Positions 1 through 9,860 of a stretch of DNA of 64,000 bases are shown in pieces. The translations under genes were made by a program, and so were the position numbers. The stretch comes from Candidatus Litorirhabdus singularis (GTDB taxonomy: Bacteria; Pseudomonadota; Gammaproteobacteria; Pseudomonadales; Halieaceae). How positions within the stretch are numbered: the stretch's first letter is position 1; each line of letters starts with the position of its first letter. The notes beneath the pieces are model-generated. The model saw only the letters and a list, made by a program, of their open reading frames with translations, ran no database searches and had not been told where the DNA came from. Location of the stretch: the NCBI RefSeq assembly GCF_026262625.1, contig NZ_SHNN01000002.1, positions 1,116,001 to 1,180,000 of the forward strand, given 5' to 3'.

Positions 1-781
1 CGGCTTCGGGTCATTAAGCTTCGATCTTATCTATGGACTGCCGCATCAGGACAGCTACAGTATCAACAGTACCATCGACAGGGTACTGGAGCTGCAGCCG
101 GATCGAATAGCCTGCTATAACTATGCCCACCTACCAGAACGGTTTTCCTCACAGCGAGCCATCGACCGCCACCAACTACCAGACAGCAGCGCCAAGTTAG
201 CGATGCAGATGTTGCTGGCAAAAAGACTTAAAGCAGGCGGCTATGTGCACATTGGTCTGGATCACTATGTGAAGCCAGAAGATGATCTGGCCCTGGCTCA
301 ACAGCGCGGACGCCTGCAACGAAATTTTCAGGGATACTCGATTCAGATGGCCCAGGATCTGGTCGCCCTGGGGGCGTCCGCAATCAGCCAGGTGGGGGAC
401 AGTTATTTCCAGAATGAACAAGATCTGGACGCCTATTACCAGCGCATTGAAGCGGGGCTTTCGCCGCTCAAGCGCGGCTGCACGTTAACCAAGGAAGACC
501 GCTATCGACGCCACATTATTATGGGACTGATATGCAACCTGAAGCTTGACCTTCCAGCACTAGAGAGTCAGTTCAATCTCGATTTTGCCAGCCACTTCAT
601 TGCAGAACTGGAACAACTTGAAGGTATGCAGCAAGACGGTTTAGTCGAATTGAGTGAAGATGAGATAACGGTGACGGAAACCGGACGGCCGTTTCTTCGC
701 ATAATCTGCATGGTTTTTGACCAATACCTGCTAGAACCTCACCAGATCCAGCAAACCCTGCGCTATTCGGCCGCAGTGTAA
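1..781 (+). CDS. hemN: Oxygen-independent coproporphyrinogen III oxidase HemN, 3' part
   Basis: Cytoplasmic radical SAM enzyme that converts coproporphyrinogen III to protoporphyrinogen IX when oxygen is scarce. The window starts inside the gene: the reading frame is open from base 2 and begins GFGSLSFDLIYGLPHQDSY, the conserved HemN core segment after the Fe-S/SAM motif. The CxxxCxxC motif itself lies upstream and is not seen. The C-terminal winged-helix-like HemN_C part is complete and ends at a TAA. An internal ATG at 203 is not the true start. It sits 37 bp before an FNR-type regulator and upstream of the cco cluster, the usual association for haem supply to the cbb3 oxidase under low oxygen. 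Confidence 0.93.
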   Translation, partial: GFGSLSFDLIYGLPHQDSYSINSTIDRVLELQPDRIACYNYAHLPERFSSQRAIDRHQLPDSSAKLAMQMLLAKRLKAGGYVHIGLDHYVKPEDDLALAQQRGRLQRNFQGYSIQMAQDLVALGASAISQVGDSYFQNEQDLDAYYQRIEAGLSPLKRGCTLTKEDRYRRHIIMGLICNLKLDLPALESQFNLDFASHFIAELEQLEGMQQDGLVELSEDEITVTETGRPFLRIICMVFDQYLLEPHQIQQTLRYSAAV

Positions 782-818
782 AAGCATATACTGAGAGAAA
801 ACCTGCGGGATCACTACT

Positions 819-1580
819 ATGACTATTCCACTGCGAGACACCACCACTGCGCCGAGACGCTGCACACACGACTATCAAGTTAGTTGCAGCAACTGCCGAC
901 TTGGCACTATTTGCCTACCTCTGGCACTAGAGGCTGATGCGATAGATCAACTGGACGAGATTATTCAGCGTGGCAGACCGCTACAGAAGGGCGATCATTT
1001 GTACCGCGAAAGCGACGATTTCAAATCCGTATTTGCAGTGCGCTCGGGATCTTTCAAAGCCTATCGAACCACCGACGACGGTCGTGAGCAGGTCACCGGG
1101 TTTTACTTCCCTGGTGAAGTCATGGGAATGGACGGCATCGCCAAGAATTCTCACGCCTGTTCCGCCAAAGCACTAGAAACTGCTGCCGTATGCGAGATTC
1201 CGTTTAACTCACTGAGTGACCTCAGTGTAAAAATGCCAACTCTACAGCGCCACTTCTTCCAGTTGATGAGTCGTGAGATTACCGAGGACCAGCAGCTGAT
1301 TACCCTACTAAGCAAGAACACTGCGGAAGAGCGCATTGCCGCATTGATGCTTAGCATCTCCTCGCGCAATGCCCGCCGCAAACTGAGTGCGACCAACTTC
1401 AGGTTGCCCATGTCCCGTATCGATATTGGCAACTACCTGGGTCTGACGGTTGAAACCGTAAGCCGGGTTTTCAGCCGTCTGCAAAAGCTGGAAGTGCTGC
1501 AAGTCAGCAACAAGGAAATCGAAATTCTCGATTTAAAGGCGCTGCAGGATGTTGCCAACGTGATTATCGAGACAGAGTAA
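819..1580 (+). CDS. fnr: FNR/ANR-type oxygen-sensing transcription regulator
   Basis: Crp/FNR family regulator of 253 residues that carries the full oxygen-sensing cysteine set. The N-terminal cluster CSNCRLGTIC has the C-x2-C-x5-C spacing of E. coli FNR (C20, C23, C29). The fourth cysteine is in AAVCEIPF, equivalent to C122. Together they should hold a [4Fe-4S] cluster. A cNMP-binding-fold domain spans about residues 50-170. The C-terminal helix-turn-helix contains ETVSRVFSR, with the E, S and R that read TTGAT-N4-ATCAA sites. A perfect site of this type occurs at 21821-21834 before the ompW-like gene. Start chosen at the ATG after a weak GGGA. Clear family match; regulon members beyond that site are inferred. 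Confidence 0.95.
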   Translation: MTIPLRDTTTAPRRCTHDYQVSCSNCRLGTICLPLALEADAIDQLDEIIQRGRPLQKGDHLYRESDDFKSVFAVRSGSFKAYRTTDDGREQVTGFYFPGEVMGMDGIAKNSHACSAKALETAAVCEIPFNSLSDLSVKMPTLQRHFFQLMSREITEDQQLITLLSKNTAEERIAALMLSISSRNARRKLSATNFRLPMSRIDIGNYLGLTVETVSRVFSRLQKLEVLQVSNKEIEILDLKALQDVANVIIETE

Positions 1581-1628
1581 GAACACAAAAATCAAAAAAT
1601 CAGCCAATAATCGGGGGAGCCAGAGAAC

Positions 1629-2228
1629 ATGATTAATCATGCGATTGGCGTACTATTTAGACCTGCCAGTGAGTGGCAGGACATTGCTCGGCTGCCCGAG
1701 AACAGTGTCAACAAACTCGTTCTATATCCGTGCATCATGGCATTACTCCCAGCGGTGGCCTGGTTTTACGGCACCACGAATATCGGCTGGACGGTAGGCG
1801 ATGGTGACGCTATCAAACTCACCGCCGACAGCGCCCGGACCATTATTATTTTGTTCTACTTTGCCATGGTCGGCGCGGTTGTGGGTATCGGTTACTTTGT
1901 ACACTGGATGTCACGAACCTATGGGGCTGACTCTAGTATCGCCAAGGGCATCGCTATCGTCGGCTTAACTGCGACCCCATTGTTTATTGCCGGGGCCAGC
2001 GGGTTTTACCCCATTCTGTGGCTCGATATGATTGTTGGCGTGATCGCGGTCTGCTGGTCTGTATACCTGTTGTATCTGGGCATACCCATCGTCATGGATA
2101 TTCCTGAAGAGCGTGGTTTTCTCTTCTCCAGCGCAGTCATCGCTATTTGCCTGGTTATGGTTACTTGCATCATGGTGGGCTCGGTAATCCTCTGGGATTT
2201 TGGCGCCGCCCCCGCATTCACAGATTAG
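1629..2228 (+). CDS. Yip1-domain inner membrane protein
   Basis: A 199-residue multi-pass membrane protein with about five hydrophobic segments and the Yip1-like opening [19 protein letters not shown]. Such proteins are common in gammaproteobacteria, but their bacterial role is not established. A strong GGGGGAG ribosome site precedes the ATG. It lies between the fnr-type gene and ccoN on the same strand, only 7 bp ahead of the ccoN start chosen here, so it is probably co-transcribed with the oxidase genes. A role in membrane organisation or assembly of the oxidase is only a guess from location. Confidence 0.8.
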   Translation: MINHAIGVLFRPASEWQDIARLPENSVNKLVLYPCIMALLPAVAWFYGTTNIGWTVGDGDAIKLTADSARTIIILFYFAMVGAVVGIGYFVHWMSRTYGADSSIAKGIAIVGLTATPLFIAGASGFYPILWLDMIVGVIAVCWSVYLLYLGIPIVMDIPEERGFLFSSAVIAICLVMVTCIMVGSVILWDFGAAPAFTD

Positions 2229-2235
2229 AAGGTCG

Positions 2236-3681
2236 ATGGAAAACGCTATGAGCGAACTGAATTCTGCACTGGAACATCCCCAGTACAACTACAAGGTCGT
2301 GCGCCAATTTGCGGTAATGACCGTGGTCTGGGGTATCGTGGGTATGCTGGTGGGTGTACTGCTGGCGGCGCAGCTGGTTTGGCCGGTACTCAACTTTGAC
2401 ACTCCCTGGCTCAGTTTTGGCCGTTTACGCCCCTTGCACACCAACGCGGTTATTTTCGCTTTTGGCGGTTGCGCCCTGTTTTCCACCTCACTATTTGTGG
2501 TTCAGCGCACCTGTCAGGCCCGGTTGATTTCAGACAAACTTGCTGCATTCGTGTTCTGGGGCTGGCAGCTGGTAATTGTAGCGGCAGTGATAACACTGCC
2601 GATGGGCCTGACTACTTCTAAAGAATATGCTGAGCTAGAGTGGCCGATTGATATCCTGATCACCGTGGTCTGGGTAATGTATGCCATCCTTTTCTTCGGC
2701 ACGATCATGAAGCGCAAGACTTCGCACATCTACGTAGCGAACTGGTTCTTTGGCGCCTTCATCATTACCGTTGCCGTGCTGCACATTATTAACAGCCTTG
2801 CGGTACCGGTGGGAATGTTCAAGTCCTACTCTATTTACGCCGGCACCGTCGATGCCATGGTGCAGTGGTGGTACGGGCACAACGCGGTAGGCTTCTTCCT
2901 GACAGCCGGCTTTCTAGGCATTATGTATTACTTTGTACCCAAGCAGGCTGGGCGTCCGGTCTACTCATACCGTCTGTCTATCGTGCACTTCTGGGCACTG
3001 ATAGCCGTCTATATTTGGGCGGGACCACACCACCTGCATTACACAGCGCTGCCAGACTGGGCCCAAAGCCTGGGTATGATTATGTCGCTTATCCTGCTGG
3101 CACCGAGCTGGGGTGGCATGATCAACGGCATGATGACCCTGTCTGGTGCCTGGGACAAACTGCGCACCGACCCCATTCTGCGCTTTCTGGTGGTGTCCCT
3201 ATCCTTTTATGGGATGTCTACCTTTGAAGGCCCGATGATGTCCATCAAGACCGTCAACGCGCTTTCCCACTACACCGACTGGACCATTGGTCACGTCCAT
3301 TCCGGTGCCTTGGGTTGGGTCGCCATGGTGTCTATTGGAGCCCTCTATCATCTACTGCCGATATTGTTTGCCAAGCAGCAAATGTACAGTATTCCTTTGA
3401 TTAACGTGCACTTCTGGATGTCGACCATAGGCACGGTGCTGTACATCGCCTCAATGTGGGTGAACGGTATTCTCCAGGGGCTGATGTGGCGCGCTTACAA
3501 CCAGGACGGCACTCTCACTTACAGTTTCGTTGAATCGGTTGAGGCGAGCTACTCTGGTTATCTGGTGCGTCTGATTGGTGGCCTTATCTTCTTCGCCGGC
3601 ATGCTTGTCATGGCTTATAACCTCTGGATGACCGCCCGCCAACCTCAGGACCGGTCGCAACCAGTCCCCAGTGCAGCCTGA
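2236..3681 (+). CDS. ccoN: Cytochrome cbb3 oxidase catalytic subunit I CcoN
   Basis: Haem-copper oxidase core subunit in the inner membrane that reduces O2 to water with high affinity and pumps protons. About 12 membrane segments are visible. Metal ligands are present: [12 protein letters not shown] (low-spin haem), [10 protein letters not shown] and GPHHLHYT (CuB), and HVHSGALGW (haem ligands). Length about 481 residues, normal for CcoN. The frame is open upstream into the Yip1 gene. I chose ATG 2236, just after AGAAGG, with the nearby ATG 2248 (MSELNSAL) as the alternative. It leads the ccoNOQP-GHIS run. Only one ccoN is seen in the window. Confidence 0.96.
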   Translation: MENAMSELNSALEHPQYNYKVVRQFAVMTVVWGIVGMLVGVLLAAQLVWPVLNFDTPWLSFGRLRPLHTNAVIFAFGGCALFSTSLFVVQRTCQARLISDKLAAFVFWGWQLVIVAAVITLPMGLTTSKEYAELEWPIDILITVVWVMYAILFFGTIMKRKTSHIYVANWFFGAFIITVAVLHIINSLAVPVGMFKSYSIYAGTVDAMVQWWYGHNAVGFFLTAGFLGIMYYFVPKQAGRPVYSYRLSIVHFWALIAVYIWAGPHHLHYTALPDWAQSLGMIMSLILLAPSWGGMINGMMTLSGAWDKLRTDPILRFLVVSLSFYGMSTFEGPMMSIKTVNALSHYTDWTIGHVHSGALGWVAMVSIGALYHLLPILFAKQQMYSIPLINVHFWMSTIGTVLYIASMWVNGILQGLMWRAYNQDGTLTYSFVESVEASYSGYLVRLIGGLIFFAGMLVMAYNLWMTARQPQDRSQPVPSAA

Positions 3682-3692
3682 AGGAGCCGAAT

Positions 3693-4301
3693 ATGAAACA
3701 TGATGTGGTAGAGAAAAATGTCGGCCTGATGATGATCCTGATTGTGGTCGCTATCAGCTTCGGAGCCTTAGTAGAGCTGGTACCCCTGTTTTTTGATAAG
3801 CAGACCAATGAGCCGATTGCGGGCCTCAAACCGCATACCGCGCTGCAATTGGAGGGCCGCGATATCTATATTCGTGAGGGCTGCACAGTCTGTCATTCGC
3901 AGATGATTCGTCCCCTACGTGCAGAGACAGAGCGTTATGGACACTACAGCGTTGCCGGCGAGCATGTCTACGAACACCCTTTTCTGTGGGGCTCCAAGCG
4001 GACCGGCCCTGACCTGGCCCGCGTTGGCGCGCGCTATAGCGATGACTGGCACCGGGCTCATCTGTATAACCCTCGGGACGTAGTACCTGAATCGAACATG
4101 CCCTCCTTTCCCTGGCTCTTCGACAATGAGATCGACGGCACCAAAACCGGACGCAAAATGGCCGGCTTGAGAATGGTGGGCGTTCCCTACACCGACGAAG
4201 ATATAGCCGGCGCAGAAGCGGCCGTAAGCGGCAAGAAAGAAATTGATGCAGTGGTCGCTTATCTGCAGCAACTGGGCCTACTGATCAAGGCCAAGCGCTG
4301 A
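3693..4301 (+). CDS. ccoO: Cytochrome cbb3 oxidase subunit II CcoO (mono-haem)
   Basis: Membrane-anchored c-type cytochrome of 202 residues that passes electrons from CcoP to CcoN. One N-terminal membrane anchor is followed by a periplasmic domain with a single haem c site, CTVCHSQM. A conserved MPSFPWLF segment supplies a likely axial methionine. AAGGAG lies six bases before the ATG. The gene starts 11 bp after ccoN and ends 2 bp before the ccoQ start, fitting one transcript and stoichiometric production. Confidence 0.97.
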   Translation: MKHDVVEKNVGLMMILIVVAISFGALVELVPLFFDKQTNEPIAGLKPHTALQLEGRDIYIREGCTVCHSQMIRPLRAETERYGHYSVAGEHVYEHPFLWGSKRTGPDLARVGARYSDDWHRAHLYNPRDVVPESNMPSFPWLFDNEIDGTKTGRKMAGLRMVGVPYTDEDIAGAEAAVSGKKEIDAVVAYLQQLGLLIKAKR

Positions 4302-4303
4302 TC

Positions 4304-4480
4304 ATGGATATCAATACGCTGCGCGGGCTGAGTACGCTGTTTTTGTTAGTGGTTTTCATCGCCCTGGTTTTCTGGGCGTATAGCGATCGGCGTAAAAAGG
4401 ATTTCGATGAGGCGGCCAATCTACCGTTTGTAGATGATGAGCCCGTCGAGTCAAAAGATAAAGTTGGAGAAGATTCATGA
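4304..4480 (+). CDS. ccoQ: Cytochrome cbb3 oxidase small subunit CcoQ
   Basis: A 58-residue protein found by reading the gap between ccoO and ccoP. It starts MDINTLRGLSTLFLLVVFIA, has one membrane helix ending FWAYSDRRKKDF, then an acidic tail. This is the standard CcoQ plan. Known CcoQ proteins help stabilise the oxidase, chiefly the CcoP-CcoNO interaction. The gene starts 2 bp after ccoO and its TGA overlaps the ccoP ATG (ATGA at 4477-4480), so translation is probably coupled. No strong ribosome site is visible, which agrees with coupling to ccoO. Confidence 0.93.
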   Translation: MDINTLRGLSTLFLLVVFIALVFWAYSDRRKKDFDEAANLPFVDDEPVESKDKVGEDS

Positions 4481-5367
4481 TGAGTAGTTTCTGGAGTGCG
4501 TGGATTATAGTCCTGACTGTAGTGAGTTTGGCGGGAATACTATGGATCCTGTTGGCCAATCGCACCGCGGGCGAGCAAGAGACGGACCGCACCACTGGCC
4601 ACGCTGCAGACGGCATTGAGGAATATGATAACCCCCTGCCCTATTGGTGGTTTCTTATGTTCCTCTTCACCATCATATTTGGCGTGGGATATCTGATCGC
4701 CTACCCGGGGATGGGTAACTTCAAAGGTCTATTGGGCTGGACCCAAATTGGTCAGTGGGAGAAAGAAGTTGCCGCTGCTGATGAGCGTTTCAGCGGTGAA
4801 CGCTTTGCCTATCTGGCGATGCCTATTGAAGAAGTCGCCGCAGTGCCCGCCGCCATGAAAATGGGACAACGTATGTTTGCCAATAACTGCGCCAGCTGCC
4901 ACGGCGCTGACGGCAAGGGCAGCTATGGTTTTCCCAACCTGACGGACAACGACTGGCTCTATGGCGGCGAACCTGACGCGATCGTCGCCACTCTGGTGCA
5001 CGGGCGTAAAGCCGCTATGCCAGCTTGGGGTGATGTCTTGGGTGATGAAGGTGTTCGCAACGTCACCGCCTACACGCTGAGCTTGAGCGGTCGCAACGTT
5101 GATGCCGAGCATGCAGCGGCTGGCAAGACCCAGTACGACATGTTCTGCGTTGCCTGCCACATGCCCAGCGGCGAGGGAAACCCTCTGTTTGGCGCGCCCA
5201 ATCTGGCCAATGGCATTTGGCTCTACGGTGGCGATAGCATGCAGGTATCGCATTCAATACGAGCCGGCCGCAACGGTGAAATGCCCGCCTTCGCAGACTT
5301 AATCAGTGAAGACAAAATCCACATAATTTCAGCCTACGTATATAGTCTGAGTCGCAGTACTGACTAA
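4477..5367 (+). CDS. ccoP: Cytochrome cbb3 oxidase subunit III CcoP (di-haem)
   Basis: A 296-residue di-haem cytochrome c that accepts electrons from soluble or membrane c cytochromes. Two membrane segments near the N-terminus (about residues 5-28 and 55-77) flank a short soluble loop carrying the conserved NPLPYWWF. Two cytochrome c domains follow with haem sites CASCHG and CVACHM. Axial methionines are likely in AAMPAWG and GEMPAFA. The layout matches the two-helix CcoP type. The start overlaps ccoQ by four bases. Confidence 0.96.
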   Translation: MMSSFWSAWIIVLTVVSLAGILWILLANRTAGEQETDRTTGHAADGIEEYDNPLPYWWFLMFLFTIIFGVGYLIAYPGMGNFKGLLGWTQIGQWEKEVAAADERFSGERFAYLAMPIEEVAAVPAAMKMGQRMFANNCASCHGADGKGSYGFPNLTDNDWLYGGEPDAIVATLVHGRKAAMPAWGDVLGDEGVRNVTAYTLSLSGRNVDAEHAAAGKTQYDMFCVACHMPSGEGNPLFGAPNLANGIWLYGGDSMQVSHSIRAGRNGEMPAFADLISEDKIHIISAYVYSLSRSTD

Positions 5368-5377
5368 CGGGGACCCG

Positions 5378-6793
5378 ATGTCTGAAGTTGATCTGATCCC
5401 GGTCGAGGAACTCGCACCGGCAGAAGTCGCCGAGCTTGATCTTTACCAGAAACGAGAAAAGATCTACACCCGAAAAATTGAAGGCTTTTTTCAGCGTATC
5501 AGGCTGTTTACCGGCTGGCCGTTGCTCATCGCCTATTTTTTGGTGCCTTGGCTAAGCTGGGGCGACCGTCCTGCGGTACTGTTTGATCTACCTGCACGTC
5601 AGTTTCATATCTTCTTTATGACTTTTTGGCCACAGGACTTCCCACTGCTCGCCTGGCTGATGATTATCGCCGCCTTTGCGCTGTTTACGGTAACCACGAT
5701 TGCAGGACGCATCTGGTGTGGCTACACCTGCCCGCAAACCGTCTGGACCAGCATTTTCATGTGGATGGAGCAAAAAGCAGAAGGCAGCATGAATCAGCGG
5801 CGCAAGCTCGATGAGGAACCGTTTTCAATCACCAAGCTCTCCCGTAAACTCGCTAAACACGGTATGTGGATGGGCTTCGCATTTTTTACCGGGCTGACAT
5901 TCATAAGCTATTTTTATCCGATTCGTGAGCTCATCGTTGACCTGATTACGCTGCAGGCGGGCATGATGGCCACCGCCTGGACTGTCTTCTTCACGCTCGC
6001 CACCTACATTAATGCAGGCTGGCTGCGTGAACAGGTATGCATGTACATGTGCCCCTATGCGCGCTTTCAATCAGTTATGTTCGATCACGATACGCTCATC
6101 GTGTCTTATGATGAACGTCGCGGTGAGACACGCGGCGCGCGCAAGCGCGACGCCGACCCGGCCAGTCTTGGCCTCGGAGATTGCATCAGTTGCCAACTGT
6201 GCGTACAGGTCTGCCCCACCGGCATCGACATTCGCGATGGCTTACAATACGAGTGTATTGGCTGCGCCCTGTGCGTCGACGCCTGCGACTCGGTTATGGA
6301 CAAAATGGGTTATGAACCCGGGCTGATCCGTTACACCAGCGAGCGCGAACTGGAAGGCGGTAAAACTCACTGGCTACGACCACGCGTGATAGGCTATTGT
6401 CTGGCTGTGGTTGTCATGTGCAGCGTGTTTTCCTGGCATGTCCTAACTCGCGTGCCGCTGGAGCTAACGATTATCAGGGATCGTGACCAGCTTTACGTTG
6501 AAAGCCCCGATGGTGGGTTGGAAAACGTCTATCTCCTACAAATTGTCAATATGGACCAACAACCGCATCGCTACCAGATACGCATTGAGGGATTGGAAAA
6601 TGCTCGTATTATCGGGAACCCACAGGTCACTGTTGACGCCAGCGAAGTGCGCACGCTACCACTTCGTGTTGCCGCCGACCGCGCCCAGTTCAGCCGCCCC
6701 AGCACCGAGTTTAATTTCGTGATCACGGCATTAGATGGTGCCAAATGGGAGGCCACCTCAGAAACTCGGTTCCTCACGCCGGTGAGTAATTGA
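5378..6793 (+). CDS. ccoG: Cytochrome c oxidase accessory protein CcoG (FixG, polyferredoxin)
   Basis: Membrane protein of 471 residues with about five membrane helices and a double [4Fe-4S] ferredoxin segment, CISCQLCVQVCP and CIGCALCVDACD. A further cysteine motif, WCGYTCPQTVW, lies in the membrane part. The C-terminal third is an immunoglobulin-like periplasmic domain. Family work links CcoG to reduction of Cu(II) to Cu(I) for oxidase assembly. GGGGA precedes the ATG, 10 bp after ccoP. The stop TGA overlaps the next start (TGATG). Confidence 0.95.
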   Translation: MSEVDLIPVEELAPAEVAELDLYQKREKIYTRKIEGFFQRIRLFTGWPLLIAYFLVPWLSWGDRPAVLFDLPARQFHIFFMTFWPQDFPLLAWLMIIAAFALFTVTTIAGRIWCGYTCPQTVWTSIFMWMEQKAEGSMNQRRKLDEEPFSITKLSRKLAKHGMWMGFAFFTGLTFISYFYPIRELIVDLITLQAGMMATAWTVFFTLATYINAGWLREQVCMYMCPYARFQSVMFDHDTLIVSYDERRGETRGARKRDADPASLGLGDCISCQLCVQVCPTGIDIRDGLQYECIGCALCVDACDSVMDKMGYEPGLIRYTSERELEGGKTHWLRPRVIGYCLAVVVMCSVFSWHVLTRVPLELTIIRDRDQLYVESPDGGLENVYLLQIVNMDQQPHRYQIRIEGLENARIIGNPQVTVDASEVRTLPLRVAADRAQFSRPSTEFNFVITALDGAKWEATSETRFLTPVSN

Positions 6794-7248
6794 TGGACGA
6801 GCTGCCGTGGTATCGCTATATCTGGACCTGGGTCATCTTTGGCCTGCCTGCCATAGTCGTCGTAGCCGGTCTATCGACATGGTGGATAGCCGCTAACGAT
6901 GCCGACTCGCTGGTGGTCGACGAGTACTATAAGGAAGGCCTCGCCATCAACCGTCGCCTCGACCATGAGGCTGCAGCTGCGCGGCTAAATATGCGCGCCG
7001 AACTGACGGTCGCGGACGCCATGCTAACAATCGTAATGAGTGGTGACGCAAAACCTGCGGCACTGTCGGTGCTACTGTCACATCCATTAGATGCAGATCT
7101 GGACCAGACGCTGCGCGTTCCAAAAGTCGGCGACAGGCTGTACCAGGTTCCAATCCAATTGCCATCACAGCCTCGCTGGCACTGGCGTATCAAGCCGCTT
7201 GCCAATACTGCACAGGAATGGCAGTTGCAGGGCGAGCTCATCCGCTAG
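6793..7248 (+). CDS. ccoH: Cbb3 oxidase assembly protein CcoH (FixH)
   Basis: A 151-residue protein with one N-terminal membrane helix and a periplasmic domain. The FixH hallmark LVVDEYYKEGLAINRRLDH is present at about residues 40-58. FixH/CcoH proteins are required for assembly of the cbb3 complex and stay associated with it. The ATG shares a base with the ccoG stop; a TTG one codon upstream is also in frame but unlikely. Seven bases separate it from ccoI, in the usual GHIS order. Confidence 0.93.
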   Translation: MDELPWYRYIWTWVIFGLPAIVVVAGLSTWWIAANDADSLVVDEYYKEGLAINRRLDHEAAAARLNMRAELTVADAMLTIVMSGDAKPAALSVLLSHPLDADLDQTLRVPKVGDRLYQVPIQLPSQPRWHWRIKPLANTAQEWQLQGELIR

Positions 7249-7254
7249 GCAATT

Positions 7255-9645
7255 ATGTCGCCACCTACAACCTGCTTCCATTGTGGTGAAGCCGTTCCCC
7301 GCGACTACACGCTTACTGCGCTTATTGATGGCATCGAACAACCCATGTGCTGCCCCGGCTGCCGTGCCGTAGCAGGTATGATCGCGGCCAGTGGTCTCGA
7401 GTCGTTCTACACCTTACGCACCGACTTTGCCCCCAGGCCAGAAGTCGATACGCCGATATCAGACGCCTATACACTGTTTGATGAACCTGAGAATCACTCC
7501 GGCTTTGTCAGCATGGTGTCCCCGGACATCCACGAAGCTCGCTTGCTTATTGCGGGGATCAGTTGCGCGGCCTGCACCTGGCTAATCGAAAACTCTTTGC
7601 GCAATCTGCCAGGTGTTGTCAGTGCAGAACTCAATCTGGCGCAGCACAGTCTGCGTGTACAGTGGCAGGAGTCTGAGTTAAAACTGAGCCGCATTTTTCA
7701 TAGCATCGCCACGCTGGGCTACCAGCCTTATCCATGGAAACTGTCACTGGGCGCCGAGTTGATTGCCACCGAACAGCGGCAGTCGCTCAGGCAGTTGGCC
7801 GTGGCGGGGCTTGGCATGATGCAAGTGGGGATGTTTGCTATAGCTTTGCACGCGGGAGAAATTCAGGGTATCGCTGACGAATATCGCAGCCTGCTGCGCT
7901 GGGTGAGCCTGATTGTTTCCAGTGTGGTTGTGGTGTATTCCGCGCGCTCATTTTTTCGCAACGCCTGGATCAACTTACGGCAGAAGCATCTGGTGATGGA
8001 TACGCCAGTGGCGCTGGCCATTGGCCTCGCTTGGACCGCCAGCGCCTACGCCACATTTACCAACAGCGGTCAGGTGTACTTTGACTCCGTATCGATGTTT
8101 ACCTTTTTCTTGCTGCTTGGACGCTTCGTAGAACGGCGTACACGGCAGCAGGAACTGTTGCGCCAAATTGATCTGCAATCTTTATTGCCCACGACTGCGC
8201 GCAAGGCCGTGGACGGCGACTGGCAACAGGTACCCTGCCACGCACTCAACACCGGCGATACTCTATTATTGAACGCCGGGACTCAGGTTCCTGCCGACGG
8301 CCGGTTGCTCGTTGGCACTGCCAGCGTTGATGAAGCAGCACTCACTGGCGAGCATCAACCTCGTGCAGTGTGCCCAGGAGATACCGTCAGCGCCGGAACG
8401 GTTCTGCTTGAGGGTAATCCGCAGCTGGAGGTACTGGCGGCAGGTGATGCCACGCGCATTGCGCAGACGCTGGCACTGTCTGATGTAGCCCAGCAGCACA
8501 AACCACCCATCGCCCTGTTGGCTGATCACATAGCCAGCTACTTTGTTGCGGCGATACTGTTTATTGCGGGGGCGGTGGCATGGTATTGGTGGCAGCAGGA
8601 TCCGCAGCGCGCGCTGTGGGTGACTCTGTCAGTGCTGGTAGTCAGTTGCCCCTGCGCGTTGGCATTGGCAACACCGGCCGCTCTCGCACGCGCCAGCACT
8701 GCCCTGAAGCGCCGCGGGCTGCTGTTATGTAAGGAGTCTGTGTTGGAAAAGCTGCGCGGCATCGATACGGTTCTATTTGATAAAACAGGCACGCTGACGC
8801 GCGGTGATCTCACCCTGGCTTCTACCCACACTTTTGCAAATACTGATGAACAATTGTGCCAGCAATTGGCCGCTGCGCTTGAACAGTACAGCAATCACCC
8901 GGCCGCGCGCGCCTTTGGTGACAGCGGCTCGGTGCAGCTAGTGCAACCCGTCAACACGCCAGGACGCGGTGTCAGTGCCAGCTGGCAGGGTCAGCACTAC
9001 CGTATTGGCAGCGCTGAGTACGCCCGCGAGCTTAACCCGGGGTTACTGCAACACCCGGCAACAGAGGGTTACTGGATTGTTCTGTGTTCAGCTACCGCAA
9101 CGCTGGCTTGGTTCCGACTAAGAGACCAGGTGCGACCGGAAGCGGCAAGCATTGTTGCCGAACTTAAGCGACTCGGCTTGCGCGTGGAATTGTTGACAGG
9201 TGATAGCTCCAGCGCTGGTAGCGAACTCGCCGCGAAACTGTCTATGGATGACTGTCACAGTGGCCAGAGCGCAGCACAGAAACTCGAATATCTGCGTCAG
9301 AAACAGGCTGCCGGCCACCGCGTGCTCATGGTCGGCGACGGTCTCAATGACGCCCCTGTGCTGGCTGCGGCTGACGTTTCTATCGCCGTTAGTGGTGCTA
9401 CCGACCTGGCCAAGGCCAGAGCGGACGCAATCGTCATTAACAATCGCCTGCAACCGCTACTCGATGGCTTTATCTATTCCAAACGATGCTTCCACATTAT
9501 TTATCAGAATATAGCTTGGGCGCTGGCGTATAATGCCAGCCTGATACCACTAGCAGCGGCAGGCATGGTGCCACCCTGGGCAGCTGCCATCGGTATGTCA
9601 TTGAGCTCGCTGCTGGTAGTGACCAATAGCTTGCGACTGAAGTAA
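7255..9645 (+). CDS. ccoI: Copper-translocating P1B-type ATPase CcoI (FixI/CopA2)
   Basis: Inner-membrane copper exporter of 796 residues that supplies copper for the CcoN CuB centre. The N-terminus has a cysteine-rich segment (CFHCGEAVP, MCCPGC) typical of FixI. A heavy-metal-associated domain with GISCAACTWLIE follows. The transmembrane CPC motif is in SCPCALALATPA, the phosphorylation site is DKTGTLT, and the hinge is VGDGLNDAPVLA. All catalytic motifs are intact. AGG lies six bases before the ATG. The CcoI subclass is known for slow Cu(I) efflux used for metallation rather than bulk detoxification, and the location supports that subclass. Confidence 0.96.
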   Translation: MSPPTTCFHCGEAVPRDYTLTALIDGIEQPMCCPGCRAVAGMIAASGLESFYTLRTDFAPRPEVDTPISDAYTLFDEPENHSGFVSMVSPDIHEARLLIAGISCAACTWLIENSLRNLPGVVSAELNLAQHSLRVQWQESELKLSRIFHSIATLGYQPYPWKLSLGAELIATEQRQSLRQLAVAGLGMMQVGMFAIALHAGEIQGIADEYRSLLRWVSLIVSSVVVVYSARSFFRNAWINLRQKHLVMDTPVALAIGLAWTASAYATFTNSGQVYFDSVSMFTFFLLLGRFVERRTRQQELLRQIDLQSLLPTTARKAVDGDWQQVPCHALNTGDTLLLNAGTQVPADGRLLVGTASVDEAALTGEHQPRAVCPGDTVSAGTVLLEGNPQLEVLAAGDATRIAQTLALSDVAQQHKPPIALLADHIASYFVAAILFIAGAVAWYWWQQDPQRALWVTLSVLVVSCPCALALATPAALARASTALKRRGLLLCKESVLEKLRGIDTVLFDKTGTLTRGDLTLASTHTFANTDEQLCQQLAAALEQYSNHPAARAFGDSGSVQLVQPVNTPGRGVSASWQGQHYRIGSAEYARELNPGLLQHPATEGYWIVLCSATATLAWFRLRDQVRPEAASIVAELKRLGLRVELLTGDSSSAGSELAAKLSMDDCHSGQSAAQKLEYLRQKQAAGHRVLMVGDGLNDAPVLAAADVSIAVSGATDLAKARADAIVINNRLQPLLDGFIYSKRCFHIIYQNIAWALAYNASLIPLAAAGMVPPWAAAIGMSLSSLLVVTNSLRLK

Positions 9646-9671
9646 CCGCGCTGCACGCGAAGAGGCAAACT

Positions 9672-9860
9672 ATGGACAGCCTGTTTTTACTCATCCCCAT
9701 CGCGCTGGTATTTTGTTTTATCGCCATCCGTTTGTTGCTGTGGGCTATAGACGCCGGGCAATACGATGACCTCGACAAAGAAGCCTCACGTATTCTGATG
9801 GACGATGCTCCCACCGGAGCTCCAAAAAGCTCCACCCAAGACGATGACTCCGGACGCTGA
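9672..9860 (+). CDS. ccoS: Cbb3 oxidase maturation protein CcoS
   Basis: A 62-residue protein with one N-terminal membrane helix followed by the conserved stretch WAIDAGQYDDLDKEA. This matches CcoS, which is needed for insertion of redox cofactors into CcoN. AGAGG sits seven bases before the ATG. The 3' end overlaps the next gene by 17 bp in a different frame if that gene starts at 9844. Confidence 0.95.
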   Translation: MDSLFLLIPIALVFCFIAIRLLLWAIDAGQYDDLDKEASRILMDDAPTGAPKSSTQDDDSGR